Shown here in pieces: positions 39,301 to 51,300 of a DNA stretch of 64,000 nucleotides (the stretch's first letter is position 1; every line of letters begins with the position of its first letter). Made by a program: the position numbers and the translations under genes. Source of the stretch: Amaurobius ferox. Lineage: Eukaryota > Arthropoda > Arachnida > Araneae > Amaurobiidae. The notes beneath the pieces were generated by a model. The model was not told the DNA's origin. It saw only the letters and a program-made list of their open reading frames with translations, and made no database searches. Location: assembly GCA_951213105.1 (NCBI GenBank), contig OX578138.1:64207040-64271039 (forward strand), in the 5' to 3' direction.

Positions 39301-42300
39301 CTTTTCAGGCTGTGAGTGGACATTTCTGCAGGCTGAAGCGACCTTCCTCCCCCCAACCCATAACATCTTTCTAACTCCTATAACCATGCATAAAGTCAGG
39401 ATTTCTTTTTTTTAGTACGGGTTTTTATCATTTTTTTTTTAAATATCTTATTCAGTTTTTGCTATTGCATATGCTCATTAAATCTGGGGACCTAAATTTT
39501 TTGCTTGGTGAAAGAGAGCAAATAAGGCTTCAATTAGCATTGTAACAATAAAAAGTTCATAATAGGCTCATTGTATGTGGGTTCTACTGTACATAACATC
39601 TACAATTCAAAGGAAATTCGTTAAAAAATTTAATGGGTCTAACCCAGTAATTCAATTTACTTAACTTGTAGCATATTGTTTCATCATGTGGAATATTACG
39701 GAACACCTGTACAGTAGGTGGCAACACTATGATAGAGGCATTATCCCTCTTTTCAAGGCAACATGAAGGGTATAGAGCTCACTACTCATCATGTTAAATC
39801 TACATTGGATCCTAAGGATCCAATATAGACCTAGTCCCTACTAAAGTTGATTAGGTGACTTGCAATACAAGAAATGTCTCAAATGCTCCTGAATTCTTGC
39901 AAAGGGTATAAATACTAGTCAAAACTCATCACATATTAATAAATAATGTTTTTAAAAATATTTAATATTGATTATATATTTCCTCTTATTTTCCTATGCA
40001 ATTTCTCAGCACACTAATGTACCCGAGCACATCATTTAAGAATCGCTGGTCTAACCAATGACTTTCCATATAAACAAATTGAATTTTCTTTTCATAAGTG
40101 GGGGCTAAAAAAATTAATCTTCCTAAAATTCTATCTCAATAAATATCAATAGGCTTCTTCAATTTGTCAATTCTAATAGTTGTATCAAATTTACTCCTAG
40201 TCACTCCATTCTTTTAACCCTTTCGCGACGATCGGCACGCCCACGTGCCAGATGCGAACTTGCATTCAAGGACGAACGGCACTCACTTGGGCCAGAGGAA
40301 ATTTTACCGCAAGCGGATATTGGCACCTATAAGTGCCACCATGCGGAACGTTTTAATTTGTGTACTAGATGGCATTACTTGTCCATGGAACTAACTTCAA
40401 TGTATTTTGCAGAGGCATGACCTTGGCAGAAGAGGATCGAATGAATTATTTCTCCATTTGAACGGTGAAAATCATTTTGTAACATAAACAAACAGAGCAA
40501 TTCTCGTAGCATCAACAATTTTATAATTGAGTTTCGGTTTTTATTTTTATTTCAGCGTTATGATTTCATTGGTGAATCATAGGAATATAAGAGAGTATTT
40601 TTTGGGGGGGGGGGGGTTTTAGAGGCAGTGAAATTATTCGTTTATTTCGGATAAAAGAATGGGAGCAACTAACGAGTATTTTGTATTCAGATTTGTATGA
40701 AAATTATACATCAAATAGAACATAAATATTTCTTTTATTCCTGAAAAAAGTAGATTTCTGTGTTGAATAGGTGATTTTTAGTGAATTTTTTTCGAGAGTT
40801 AGGCTTAGCGCAAAAAATGCGCCATCCATTTCGACCAGTTTGGAAGTGAAGCGCTTCGTCTTTTGGGCCGCGACAGCTCCGGAATGCCGCCGTCCCGAAA
40901 GTGTTAAGATACTGTTCTTAGTACAAGAAAAGTAAAATTTCTGGTATTTCAAGAATGCCTTGAGAGCTTCTAGGCAATTATGTCAAGAAATTTTTGGTTA
41001 AAAGTACTTATAAAATTCTAATTTATTTTACAATAGTGAAAATATTTCGTTTAAATTATTTATGCCATTTTCAATGAAAAATGTGAATTGCAATACAGTG
41101 AGAACAGAAGCATTGTTATTTGAGATATTGTGCTCAGACAGACACTCAGCTATTTTTAAGCAATTGATTTTTATTCATGAATACCCAAAATATGTAAATT
41201 CGTCAAACTTAAAGAGTCAAGATTTTGATCTCATTGCAAAATTTTACTTTTATATGCATTTTGTATTATAGGCAAAATAAAATTGAAAATTATTGCTTAT
41301 ATTATTAACAACATTACCTGAATGAGCACTTTTCTTAAGGAGGGCATAACATATGCAGGATTTACAGAGCTTAGACGACCAATGGTACAAAGAGACAGCT
41401 CTCGAATTTCAAACATTTCATCATTCAGAGCAATAAACAAAGCATTTAGATTTTCTGATTGAGCCAAATGTGGATCAAACTTTTCATCTAGTGAAGCCAG
41501 GACACAATAACGCACATTCTGATCTAAAAAACAAAATGTTCTTCTTAATTATGGTTAAAATATAGTTATATGGATGAAAACCTTTATTAAAATAAATTAA
41601 CACACGTAATGCACAAAAAAAAAGAAAAATGAAACAAATATTAGAGTAGTTACCATTAACATTATAAAAAGAATATTTTTTCATTTTCATTGTTTTGTTT
41701 TTGCTTTTCAATTAAATTATGTCATTGTATTTTGGGTCCATAGAAGATATCATGAAATTAGCTGCTAATGTGCCGGACTCGCGTATCAAGTTATATGTAT
41801 GTATTAAATTGTCATTATTTCACACTTAAACCAATTCACTGTCACTAAGCAAATAATTTTTCACCTAAGCTTACAGTGGTAAATTAAAAAAATATATATA
41901 ACAGGTTGAAAGTTAATGTTTATTTCTGACACCTATATATGCCTCTACCAGGCACACATTTTCCACAAAGTTACTAAGCCAGTTGGTCATGTGCAGGCAG
42001 GCTGTCATGTGACATCAAATGTAAAAGTAGGTAAGTAAAGTAAATTTTTAATAAGCTATTCGGCAAATTACTACTACAAAACTATTATTGGGAACTTCAT
42101 GCTTCTTGCTATGTTAAACAAAATAAGTACAATTGTCAATATAGCATATGAATCAAAACAAAAAGGGTGCATACATAATGGTAATAATTATCAAGGCGGA
42201 ATTATGATGCAAAAGAAACAATTCTACAAAAATGTTAAATAAATTAAGTTCTAATCATATAAATCATAAAAGATTTAATTTAGTTCTAGTTATTTACATA

Positions 42301-45300
42301 GTATATCTACACATAAAATTTCATAGCAGAACGTGAATTCATTCTTGAATTATCGTGTTCACTACTCACACATACCGACAGATATATTTCAAAAAGTGTT
42401 TGAAATATGTCCTTAAACTGTGCTTTTTTGTTGAAATCTAGAATTTGAAAATGTTTGTGAAAACAATGCTTTTTCTATACAATAATATGAGAAAGTAAAA
42501 GTCCAAAATTTACACTTAAAAAACTTTTACAGGTTAAAACACAAGCACATTATAACACATGCAAACATTTGCTACAGAAATCAGAGTTTAGCTTTCAAAA
42601 GCTTTCCATAAGTTTTATTGAGGTTTGAAACTTGAAATTTTGTGTAAATATAGATCAGAGTGACCGACAGGCAATAACAGAATGCAACAGAGGTTACCAG
42701 TTACCCTGCAAAAAAGCAGTAACTGTAATTGTATTGAAATATAAAGTATATGTTATCGTTTAATATTTATTACTTTTTCAAAATACTCTCTCTCTCCTAC
42801 TTTTTTTTTTTTAATTTACAAAGCATTAAATTTAATTTGCCATTATATTTTAATTTGAATAAAAATATTTACAGAGCATAAATTTATAACATATATTATT
42901 CTGCATTTATTATTTTGTCGCCTTTGAAATCCTATCAAAATACCAAAAAGTAAAACCCTTTGTGCAAAAGATAAAAGAAAAGGTAAGCAATTCAATTATA
43001 CACAAATTAAAAAAACAATCAGTGTATTTTAATTTATATATAAATTATGTTGCTTAATTTTTTCCTTTAGTAAAATGTCTCAAGAAATTAAATCAAAAGA
43101 AGATTTTCTCTAGCTTTTTGTCCAAACTTTGCTTTAAAAATACTGTTATTTACAAATAGCAAAATTTAACAATTTCTCTTAATAATAAATTTTAAAATAC
43201 AGGTATTTTGCAAATTAAATAAAGCATCATTATATAACTTAAATAGATAAATATCTCATAATATAACACTATTACTTTTTTTTTATTTGAAAATATATAT
43301 ATAAAAAAAAGTAAATATAGCATTGTTTGTTAAAAATACCATTGTGGAATTTAAAAAATAAATTATTAAAAAAGGTAACAGTAATTTGTAGCTGCAACAT
43401 CCAGTTACTTTATTTTTTCACAGCTGCAATTCAATCTTACTCATTACATGCTCGTTATAACTTACTTGTTACCTACTCAAAGTAATTTTATCTAACTCAT
43501 ATTATTGAATGAATAATAATATAAATATAGATATCAGAAAATGTTATGGTAATCTCTACCACCAAAATCATATAGCAAAAATACTCACCAGAATCAGTAA
43601 CACCAACCATCAACAGTTTTGCCAATACTTCTTGCACGGTGCCCATTAGAGAAGGACTATATCTTCCACTAGCTTTCATTCCCTATAAAATTAGACTAGG
43701 ATTTGTATGACAGAAACAACTTAGTCAGTGTATAAGTCTTTAGTATTTTTTAATCCACTAAGGGACTCTGTCCCTTTTTTCAGGGATCCCAACTATTTTT
43801 GCCATTAAAATAAGGGAAAAGGGACACTGTATTAAAAAGTGGAATAGGGACCATTTATTATACAAAAAAGGAACTAAATTTTCATCAATATACATAGCAA
43901 AATGTTAGTTAAAATACATAGCTTAGTTAAAACACATCAATATATGCAACAAAATGTTAGTTAATGAATTTCTAGCAAAATGTTAGTTACTCATGTTTAA
44001 TAAGAGTCTCATTAAAAGCATATATGATCTATCTGCATGATACAGGATATATTTAAAGTGTAATCAATGAATGATGAATGTTCCTAAATTTAGATAGCCT
44101 GCAAGTAAAATGTAAATCTCAACACCATTTATAAAACAATCAATTGAAGATAACTGGAATTAAATATGAAGGTCTGAATAAATGTATCCCTCATTCAATG
44201 CACTACTGGGTAAGAGTGGAAATATGTGTTTGGAGCATATCAAACATCATTGTGATTTACCATACAAATAGTCATACAAATTCCATTGGATGTGATCTAA
44301 TTTCATAGAAGAATTTAGAAAATTACTAGGTGTATGGATTGAAAATACATTTTTTTTTTTCATTTAAAAATATCATTTACATTAGTTATTAATAAAAATA
44401 TATATAATATAATACTACCATTTAATAAAGCACAAATAACAAATGAACAGTTCTAATCATATGTCATCACATCAAAGAAAAGCAATTTTTAAACCAGTTG
44501 TCAAAGGGAATTTTGGCTATCCAAGTTTTTACGTTGCAGCTGCAAATGACTGGGAACAATTGCTTCATGTTCAATATTTTAAAAGTCCTTGAATTTTCTT
44601 AAACATATACCAAAAGTGCTTTCAGCTTAAAATCCCTCACAGTGTTTGCATCAAAGAGCAAAGTTAATCATGCTTTGAAAACCTTATATACAGGTGCAGA
44701 CTTCCAAGTTTTTTAAAATGAAAGTTCATTCAGGCATTCTCTTTCAATAAAGTCCTATCTCATCCACATTAAAAACTTACTCTCTGTTCAAATAGTTCCA
44801 TGCACTTTATTATTCAATATAAAAGTTAACACAAAAATAAATAACAATGAAAAATGTCACTTTAAAATAAACTGTGAAAATGACTATATACAATGCATCA
44901 ATAAACTGCAATAATTTTACAGAAGAAAAAAAATCATATTCTTTCTTTGAATCTTATTCTATCTTAATAAGTTTTAATATATTTTCGGTTTTTTTTTTAG
45001 TTAAAATAAACTTATAATAGAATTCTTTCTCTTACCAAGTTGCTTTTTAAGAGAATTAAAAAAAAAATTGTTTGCTTTTACTTTTTCTTTTTGACTTTAT
45101 GATACATTCATTGTTTGTGCTATTTTAGCTTCACCAAAACTACTTTTATAAGGAACCTTCTTTAGCTTTTTAACTTCATTAAGAAATTTGTCAGACCATT
45201 CAAACATTTTCTTGATTTTTATAAACTCAGTTGTTAAGCTTCAGTTGTTATGATTTTCTCTATTTTGTTGTTGCTTTAGAATATTTTACTCAATTGCAGC

Positions 45301-48300
45301 CTTAAAATCTTCAGCTTCATTACTTTTCTTAGCTTCTTCTTTCCCTACTTCAGATAATTATTGTACGTTCATACACTACATTAGCTAAATTAAGCCATAT
45401 CAATCAATAAGATCACAATTTCTTGATTTCCTAGGGTTTCCAATAATTACAGGAGAGAATGGGTGAAGAACAATCTATCACACATAATTAAAAATAATGG
45501 GTTGTCTATCCCCTGCAGTCAGAAAATAGGAGAAAGACCAGAATGTTTTAATGTGACAGTCATTCTTGAGAGATTTAATGACCTTGAACTAATTCAACAT
45601 TTAATGCTAATACAAGAACATAAATAAGTGATTATTGGCAGAACCACACAATATTTCCTTTGGAAATTCTATAATACGCAATTAACTGATTTGTAAATTA
45701 TTAAAAAAGGGATTAAAAGAACCAAAACAAGAAAAAGAGGACTGAAAAGAGGTGAAGAAGGGACTTTTAGAGATAAATGGGACCATTTGGGAGCCTTGTT
45801 GTTTGCTATGCTCAATAATGCCTGATTTCAGTGTGTATGTATCAATATTTTAAAATGCATGTGTTACAACATATTGACATATATATATTTAAAATCTAAT
45901 GATAACAATAGCCAATGATAACAAATGTCTAAATGATCACTTCAGTATTAGAGCTCTGTATAATAAATTTATTTTTAACTAGAAGTATACCTGTTCTTCT
46001 TATGGAATATACATTATAAAGAAATTCAAAATTCACAATCATGTGCAAATTCCTATAGTATTCTAAATGGCATTTTTTTTTCAAAACATTCTATTAAAAT
46101 ATTTAAATTAATGCTCCTAAAAAGAAGTTTAAGAATCTCTGTTCTCACTATACAAAATTATCTTTACAGGAAGATCTGAAGAATAAAACATCCTGGTCTC
46201 GTTTGTAGACAAATTTACAAAAAATATGAAATTAAATCAATATATGTCAAAATGAAAGCACTAAAATTGTATGGAAATATATACCCATACTACTTATATT
46301 CTCGTAGATTAGAAGATATACCAGTGTATTAGTAGATGATTACCCGTACTACAATATATGAGTTTCAAAAAACTTTGCCAAAATAAAATAGATGATATAA
46401 TAAATTGAAAATATCAATAATCCCCATGATCTATAAACTTCTTCAGATAATTATTGTCTGAAGAAGTTTAAAGCCATAATTGATTCCAATATATGCCAAA
46501 ATGAAAGCACTACAATTGTATGGGAAGATATACCTGTACTACTTATTTTCTCGTAGATTAGGAGATATACCCATGTAGTAGAAGATTATCTGTACTACAA
46601 TATATGACGTTCAAAAATCTTTGCTAAAATAAAACAGATAAAATTAAGAAAGTGAAAATATCAATAATCCCAATAATCTTTAAACTTGAAGGCTGTAATT
46701 GATATAATTCAGTCAAAACTGCAATTTCGATAAAATTTATTTTATATACATTTCTTCATTATTTAAATCAAAAAAGATTTAATAAAAATCGTCTGCCGTG
46801 TAAACACATTGAATTTAAACCTGTTGCTAAGCAACATATAATTTTCTTCAAATAAATTGGTAGAAAAAATATCGTCTGCATAATGCTATCTCTATGGAGG
46901 GTTCAGTTATGGGCTTTTATTAATATCTTGACAACCCCTGGTCCTAGAAACTCGAAACACTGATTAAATTTTAAGTGGTGGTATTTCTAGTGTTTCTTTC
47001 AGGTATACATCCGGGGGAGGGGGGGTGAAGCTCCCCTGGAAACAATTATTCACTCGAAAAGAAATAAAATGTGTGGCACACCCTTCATACAGCCTGAACA
47101 TAAATACATACAACTATTTTTTATTCCCTCATCTAAAATCAAAGCTTCAAGGTCACCATTTTGATTCATCAATGACCGTTCTAAAGAAGGCAGAGATAAT
47201 GTCAAAAAATGGGTTCAAGCACATGTTCTAGAAATTGCAGAACATTGATCCAAGTGAATAGCAGTTAATGGTGACTACTTCGGAAAAGAACAAATGAAGA
47301 TACTGTCTCTAATATATTTCATGAGTAATAAATTCATTCTCATTCTTTTTTGACTAGCTCTCATAAATACAAAATGTTTTATTAAACTGAAAACCTTATA
47401 AAGTAAGCAGTACTTTGCTTCAATACTCTTAATATAATATGGTTTCTTAAAACATTTACAGGATTTTCAGATAATACAAATCAAAAATCAGCAAGTTGAA
47501 TGAAATATTGCACAAATTGAATACCTGAATGGCAGGTGACAACAGCTTACAACAAGTCCGAACAGCTTCAAGCCTGATTTCTTTGGATTCGCTGGACAAA
47601 TAATGTTCAGCACAACACCGGACAAATAGCATAAGAGGTCGTCCTAGAAAGTTCATATTCAAAATATAAGCAAGAACAATATATGAAAATGCAATTTCAC
47701 ATTTCTAACTGAAAAATTTTAACAGTACCTTGAAAATCAAATACAGTAGACTTTTGCTAATCCAACCATTTTTTGCACTGTAGGGTGCCAGATAAGCAAG
47801 AATGTGGGATAATTGAGAATACATACAATGCTTTAGTTTAATTCTTTATTGATATTAAATTATTGTGCCATCATTCCATTTTTTTCACCCAGAAGGAACC
47901 CACCATTTTTTGTGTCTTGGCCGGCATAGCCCGGATTGTTGAGGGCCGGATAGGCAAAAATCTACTGTACTAATGTTAATGCCTATTAATTCTTAATCAG
48001 ATAAGAATTAACATTTGCTCGGATAGTATATTGGTTATGTCTCCAAAATTTTCAAATAATAAATCGAATTTCTTAAGAGAAAAGCTAGCAATAGAAAAGA
48101 TTTGATTCAATTGAGTTGGGTTAAACACCATGTGGGTTATGTTGGTAATGAGACAGTTGACCATTTTGCAAAGTTGACTGTCTCTACACTCTGATGGTGA
48201 AAAAAAGTTGAAGTTCCTTTCCTTCGTTCCTTAATTACTAAATTTTGTAAACTGAAAATAATTTTGAATGGCAACAACTTTTGAATGTTGCATTAAATTT

Positions 48301-51300
48301 CTCGTTTCTCTTGGTTAGAGTAAAGGCCTTCCTTCCAGTAGTTAATACTGATTTTCATATTGCCCATAAATATTTGGTTTACTTTTTAACTGGCCATGGG
48401 TCAATTATAGAATAATATAGGTTTATAATAAATAGTTCACTGCATTGTTCATGTTCAGGTAGAAAATATTAATCAATATACAGTGACCGCCGGTTATAAG
48501 ATTCAGTGGTTATAAGAAACAGCCGTTTATAAGACCCAAAACGACAGAAACAAATACAAACTTCGTTTTAACATTAAAATTGTGTCGCTTATAAGAAACA
48601 CGATTCCGCTTATAAGAAACAGTTTCCTACAGAAAATTTGTTGATTTCCTTGCGACGCGGGTGTAAAAAAAAAATCGATTTGTTTAAGGTTAACTGAAGG
48701 GCGAGTTGTTATCTCTTGTCTCTGGGCGTACGGGGAGGGGGTGGGAGTTTGCTATTTAACAAAGGATGACAGAGAATTTCTCCGTAGAAAGGCTTAGGGG
48801 GAGCAACCCCAAAACCAGTAAGAAACGAGTTTTAATCTTTTGGCAGTTAAGGAAACGTACTGATAAGGAAAGGCATCTTTGCTTATGCACTCAAATAAGA
48901 TTCGTACAGCTTTAGTTAGTAATTTTATGTTTTGCTAGTGGAAACATGTCTCAAAAGAGAAAAACCCTTACTTTGCTTGAAAAGCAAAGTTTACTTAAAA
49001 AGTATGATTCTCTACCTCCGTGTAGTCAAAGAGAAGTTGCTTCTGCATTAGAAATTCCGCACTCAACATTATGTAAAATTCGGAAAGGCAGAAATGAAAT
49101 TTTGACGCCAAATTGTAATCTTCAAAGAAAACGGAAGCGAGAAGGAAAGGCAGCTGCTATAGAGGAAGCACTCTTACAATGGTTTTCTAACGCCAGATTA
49201 AAGAACGCTCCTATCAGTAGGGCAATTTTACTGAAAAAAGCAGAAAATTTTGCGGAAAAATTAGGAGAAAAAGAGTTCCGTGCGACTGATGGTTGGTTAA
49301 GCCGCTGGAAAGAACGAAATAACATTGTGTACAAAAAAAATTATGGAGAGAAGCAGGACACGGACTCCGAGTCGGCATCTTCATGGATTATGCATAGCTT
49401 ACCATCTCTATTAGAAAAATACGCTCCTCATCAAATTTTTAGCACTGACGAGACTGGGCTCTATTTTAGAGCGATGCCCGAGTATACAATGATGTTCAAA
49501 AATGATCTATCCTCCGTTGGAAAAAAACAAAAAGATCGAGTTACAGTTCTGCTAACAACTAATATGACGGGAACTGTAAAAAACCCTTTAGTTATTGGCA
49601 AAAGCAAACGTCCTCGCTGTTTAATTGGAATAAAAAAATTGCCAGTGATCTACGAAAATTCAAAGAATGCCTGGATGACAAGTAGAATTTTCGAAGACTT
49701 TTTGTTAAAGTGGGACAGGGAACTGATGGGAAAAGAAAAAAATCTTTTAATCCTTGACAACTGTTCGGCTGATCCTGTAGTACAGCTGACAAACATTGAA
49801 CTTTGTTTTTTGCCACCCAATACAACTTCCATCATACAGCCTCTTGACCAAGGAATTATTAAAGCATTTAAAACTCTGTATCGATCAAATTTGCGACAGT
49901 GGATGCAATTGATGAAGAGAAAGGATCGGCTTCCGAAATAAGCAGGAAAATAACCTTGCTTGATGCTATCCATATGATCGCAGGCGCATGGAAAAATGTT
50001 TCTGACATATGTATTTTTAATTGCTTCCGTAAAGCAGGATTTTTGAAAAATAATGTTGACATACCAGCAGAAGATGAAGAAGAATTAGAAGCACCTCTCG
50101 AAGAATGGATTCACATCGACGAAAATTTACAAACATCTGAAGAAAAAAGTGATGATGACATAGTTGCGAAAATTCAGAATGTTTGCAACGAAGAAGAAAA
50201 TGAAGACGACGTTCCACAAGAAGAAAATTTTTCTACAGCCAAACAGTCGCGAGAAGCCCTAACTATAATTAGAAAAACTCTTGAACATAGAGGGACATCA
50301 GAAAAAGTTTATGGACTATTTTATGATTTAGAAATGGATGTACGTAAACTAATCACAGACTCGTTAGCACAAACTACACTGGATAATTTTTTGCTGTTCC
50401 TCAGTAACAGATTACGGTATGTATGAAAATGTACTATGCTCTTATACATAAATGAACGAACTATGAGTTTTACTTTTTATTCTTATTTAACTACATACTA
50501 GTATATGCATATAGATAATATTTTAAGTTGTAAGGCTTAATTCGTAAAATAAGAAATATTTTTGAATGCAAAACTCAATTTACAAATGTATTATGTACGT
50601 ACTAATGTTTTACTTATATACATTTATCTTTTAAATTCTGTAAAACTGTGTTCAATAGTTAGTATTTACAATGGAAGAACGATATTTAAAAAATTTCCGG
50701 ATTTAAGAAACAACTGCTTATAAGAAACAAAACGAGCGAAACGAACGTGTTTCTTATAAGCGGCGGTCACTGTATTTAAAAATTATAATCATTACTAGAG
50801 TCTCTGAGAGTCTTAATTAATTCATTTTAATGTTTGTTTTATGCGTGCGATGCTTGTACTTTTATTTTTATTACTTTTTGCCACTATCAATACTACATGA
50901 TTTATATTTTGAATTGTCTTGAATATATGGCATAGCTGCCAACTTATTTGGAGTAAAAATCAGAAGATTTTTGAAAAAAATCAGAATAGCGCGTAAAATG
51001 AGTTTTACAGAACAAATCGACATAAATCTGATTTTCAAAGGACACAATGTAAATATTGCACAAATATGTGAAACACACAACTGTTTTGATATCTCTTTGG
51101 AAACAGTTGTATGCATGTTCATTTGTACATTATTTACATTGTATCCTTCATCTCTCAAAATATTTTGACAGAAAGTTACGTTATGTAATGATGATATAAT
51201 TCGTTATGTAATGATGAAAAATGATATAATTCTATTATATTTAGAAAATGCAAGTTTGACAATTGCGTTTAAGAACAGGGTTGTTTAAATACATGGGCAA

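Noticed and set aside
43757..45790. TIR-bounded Tigger around the decayed core
   Set aside because: GGGAC-rich words at both sides are not clearly inverted and no TA-flanked ends could be defined.
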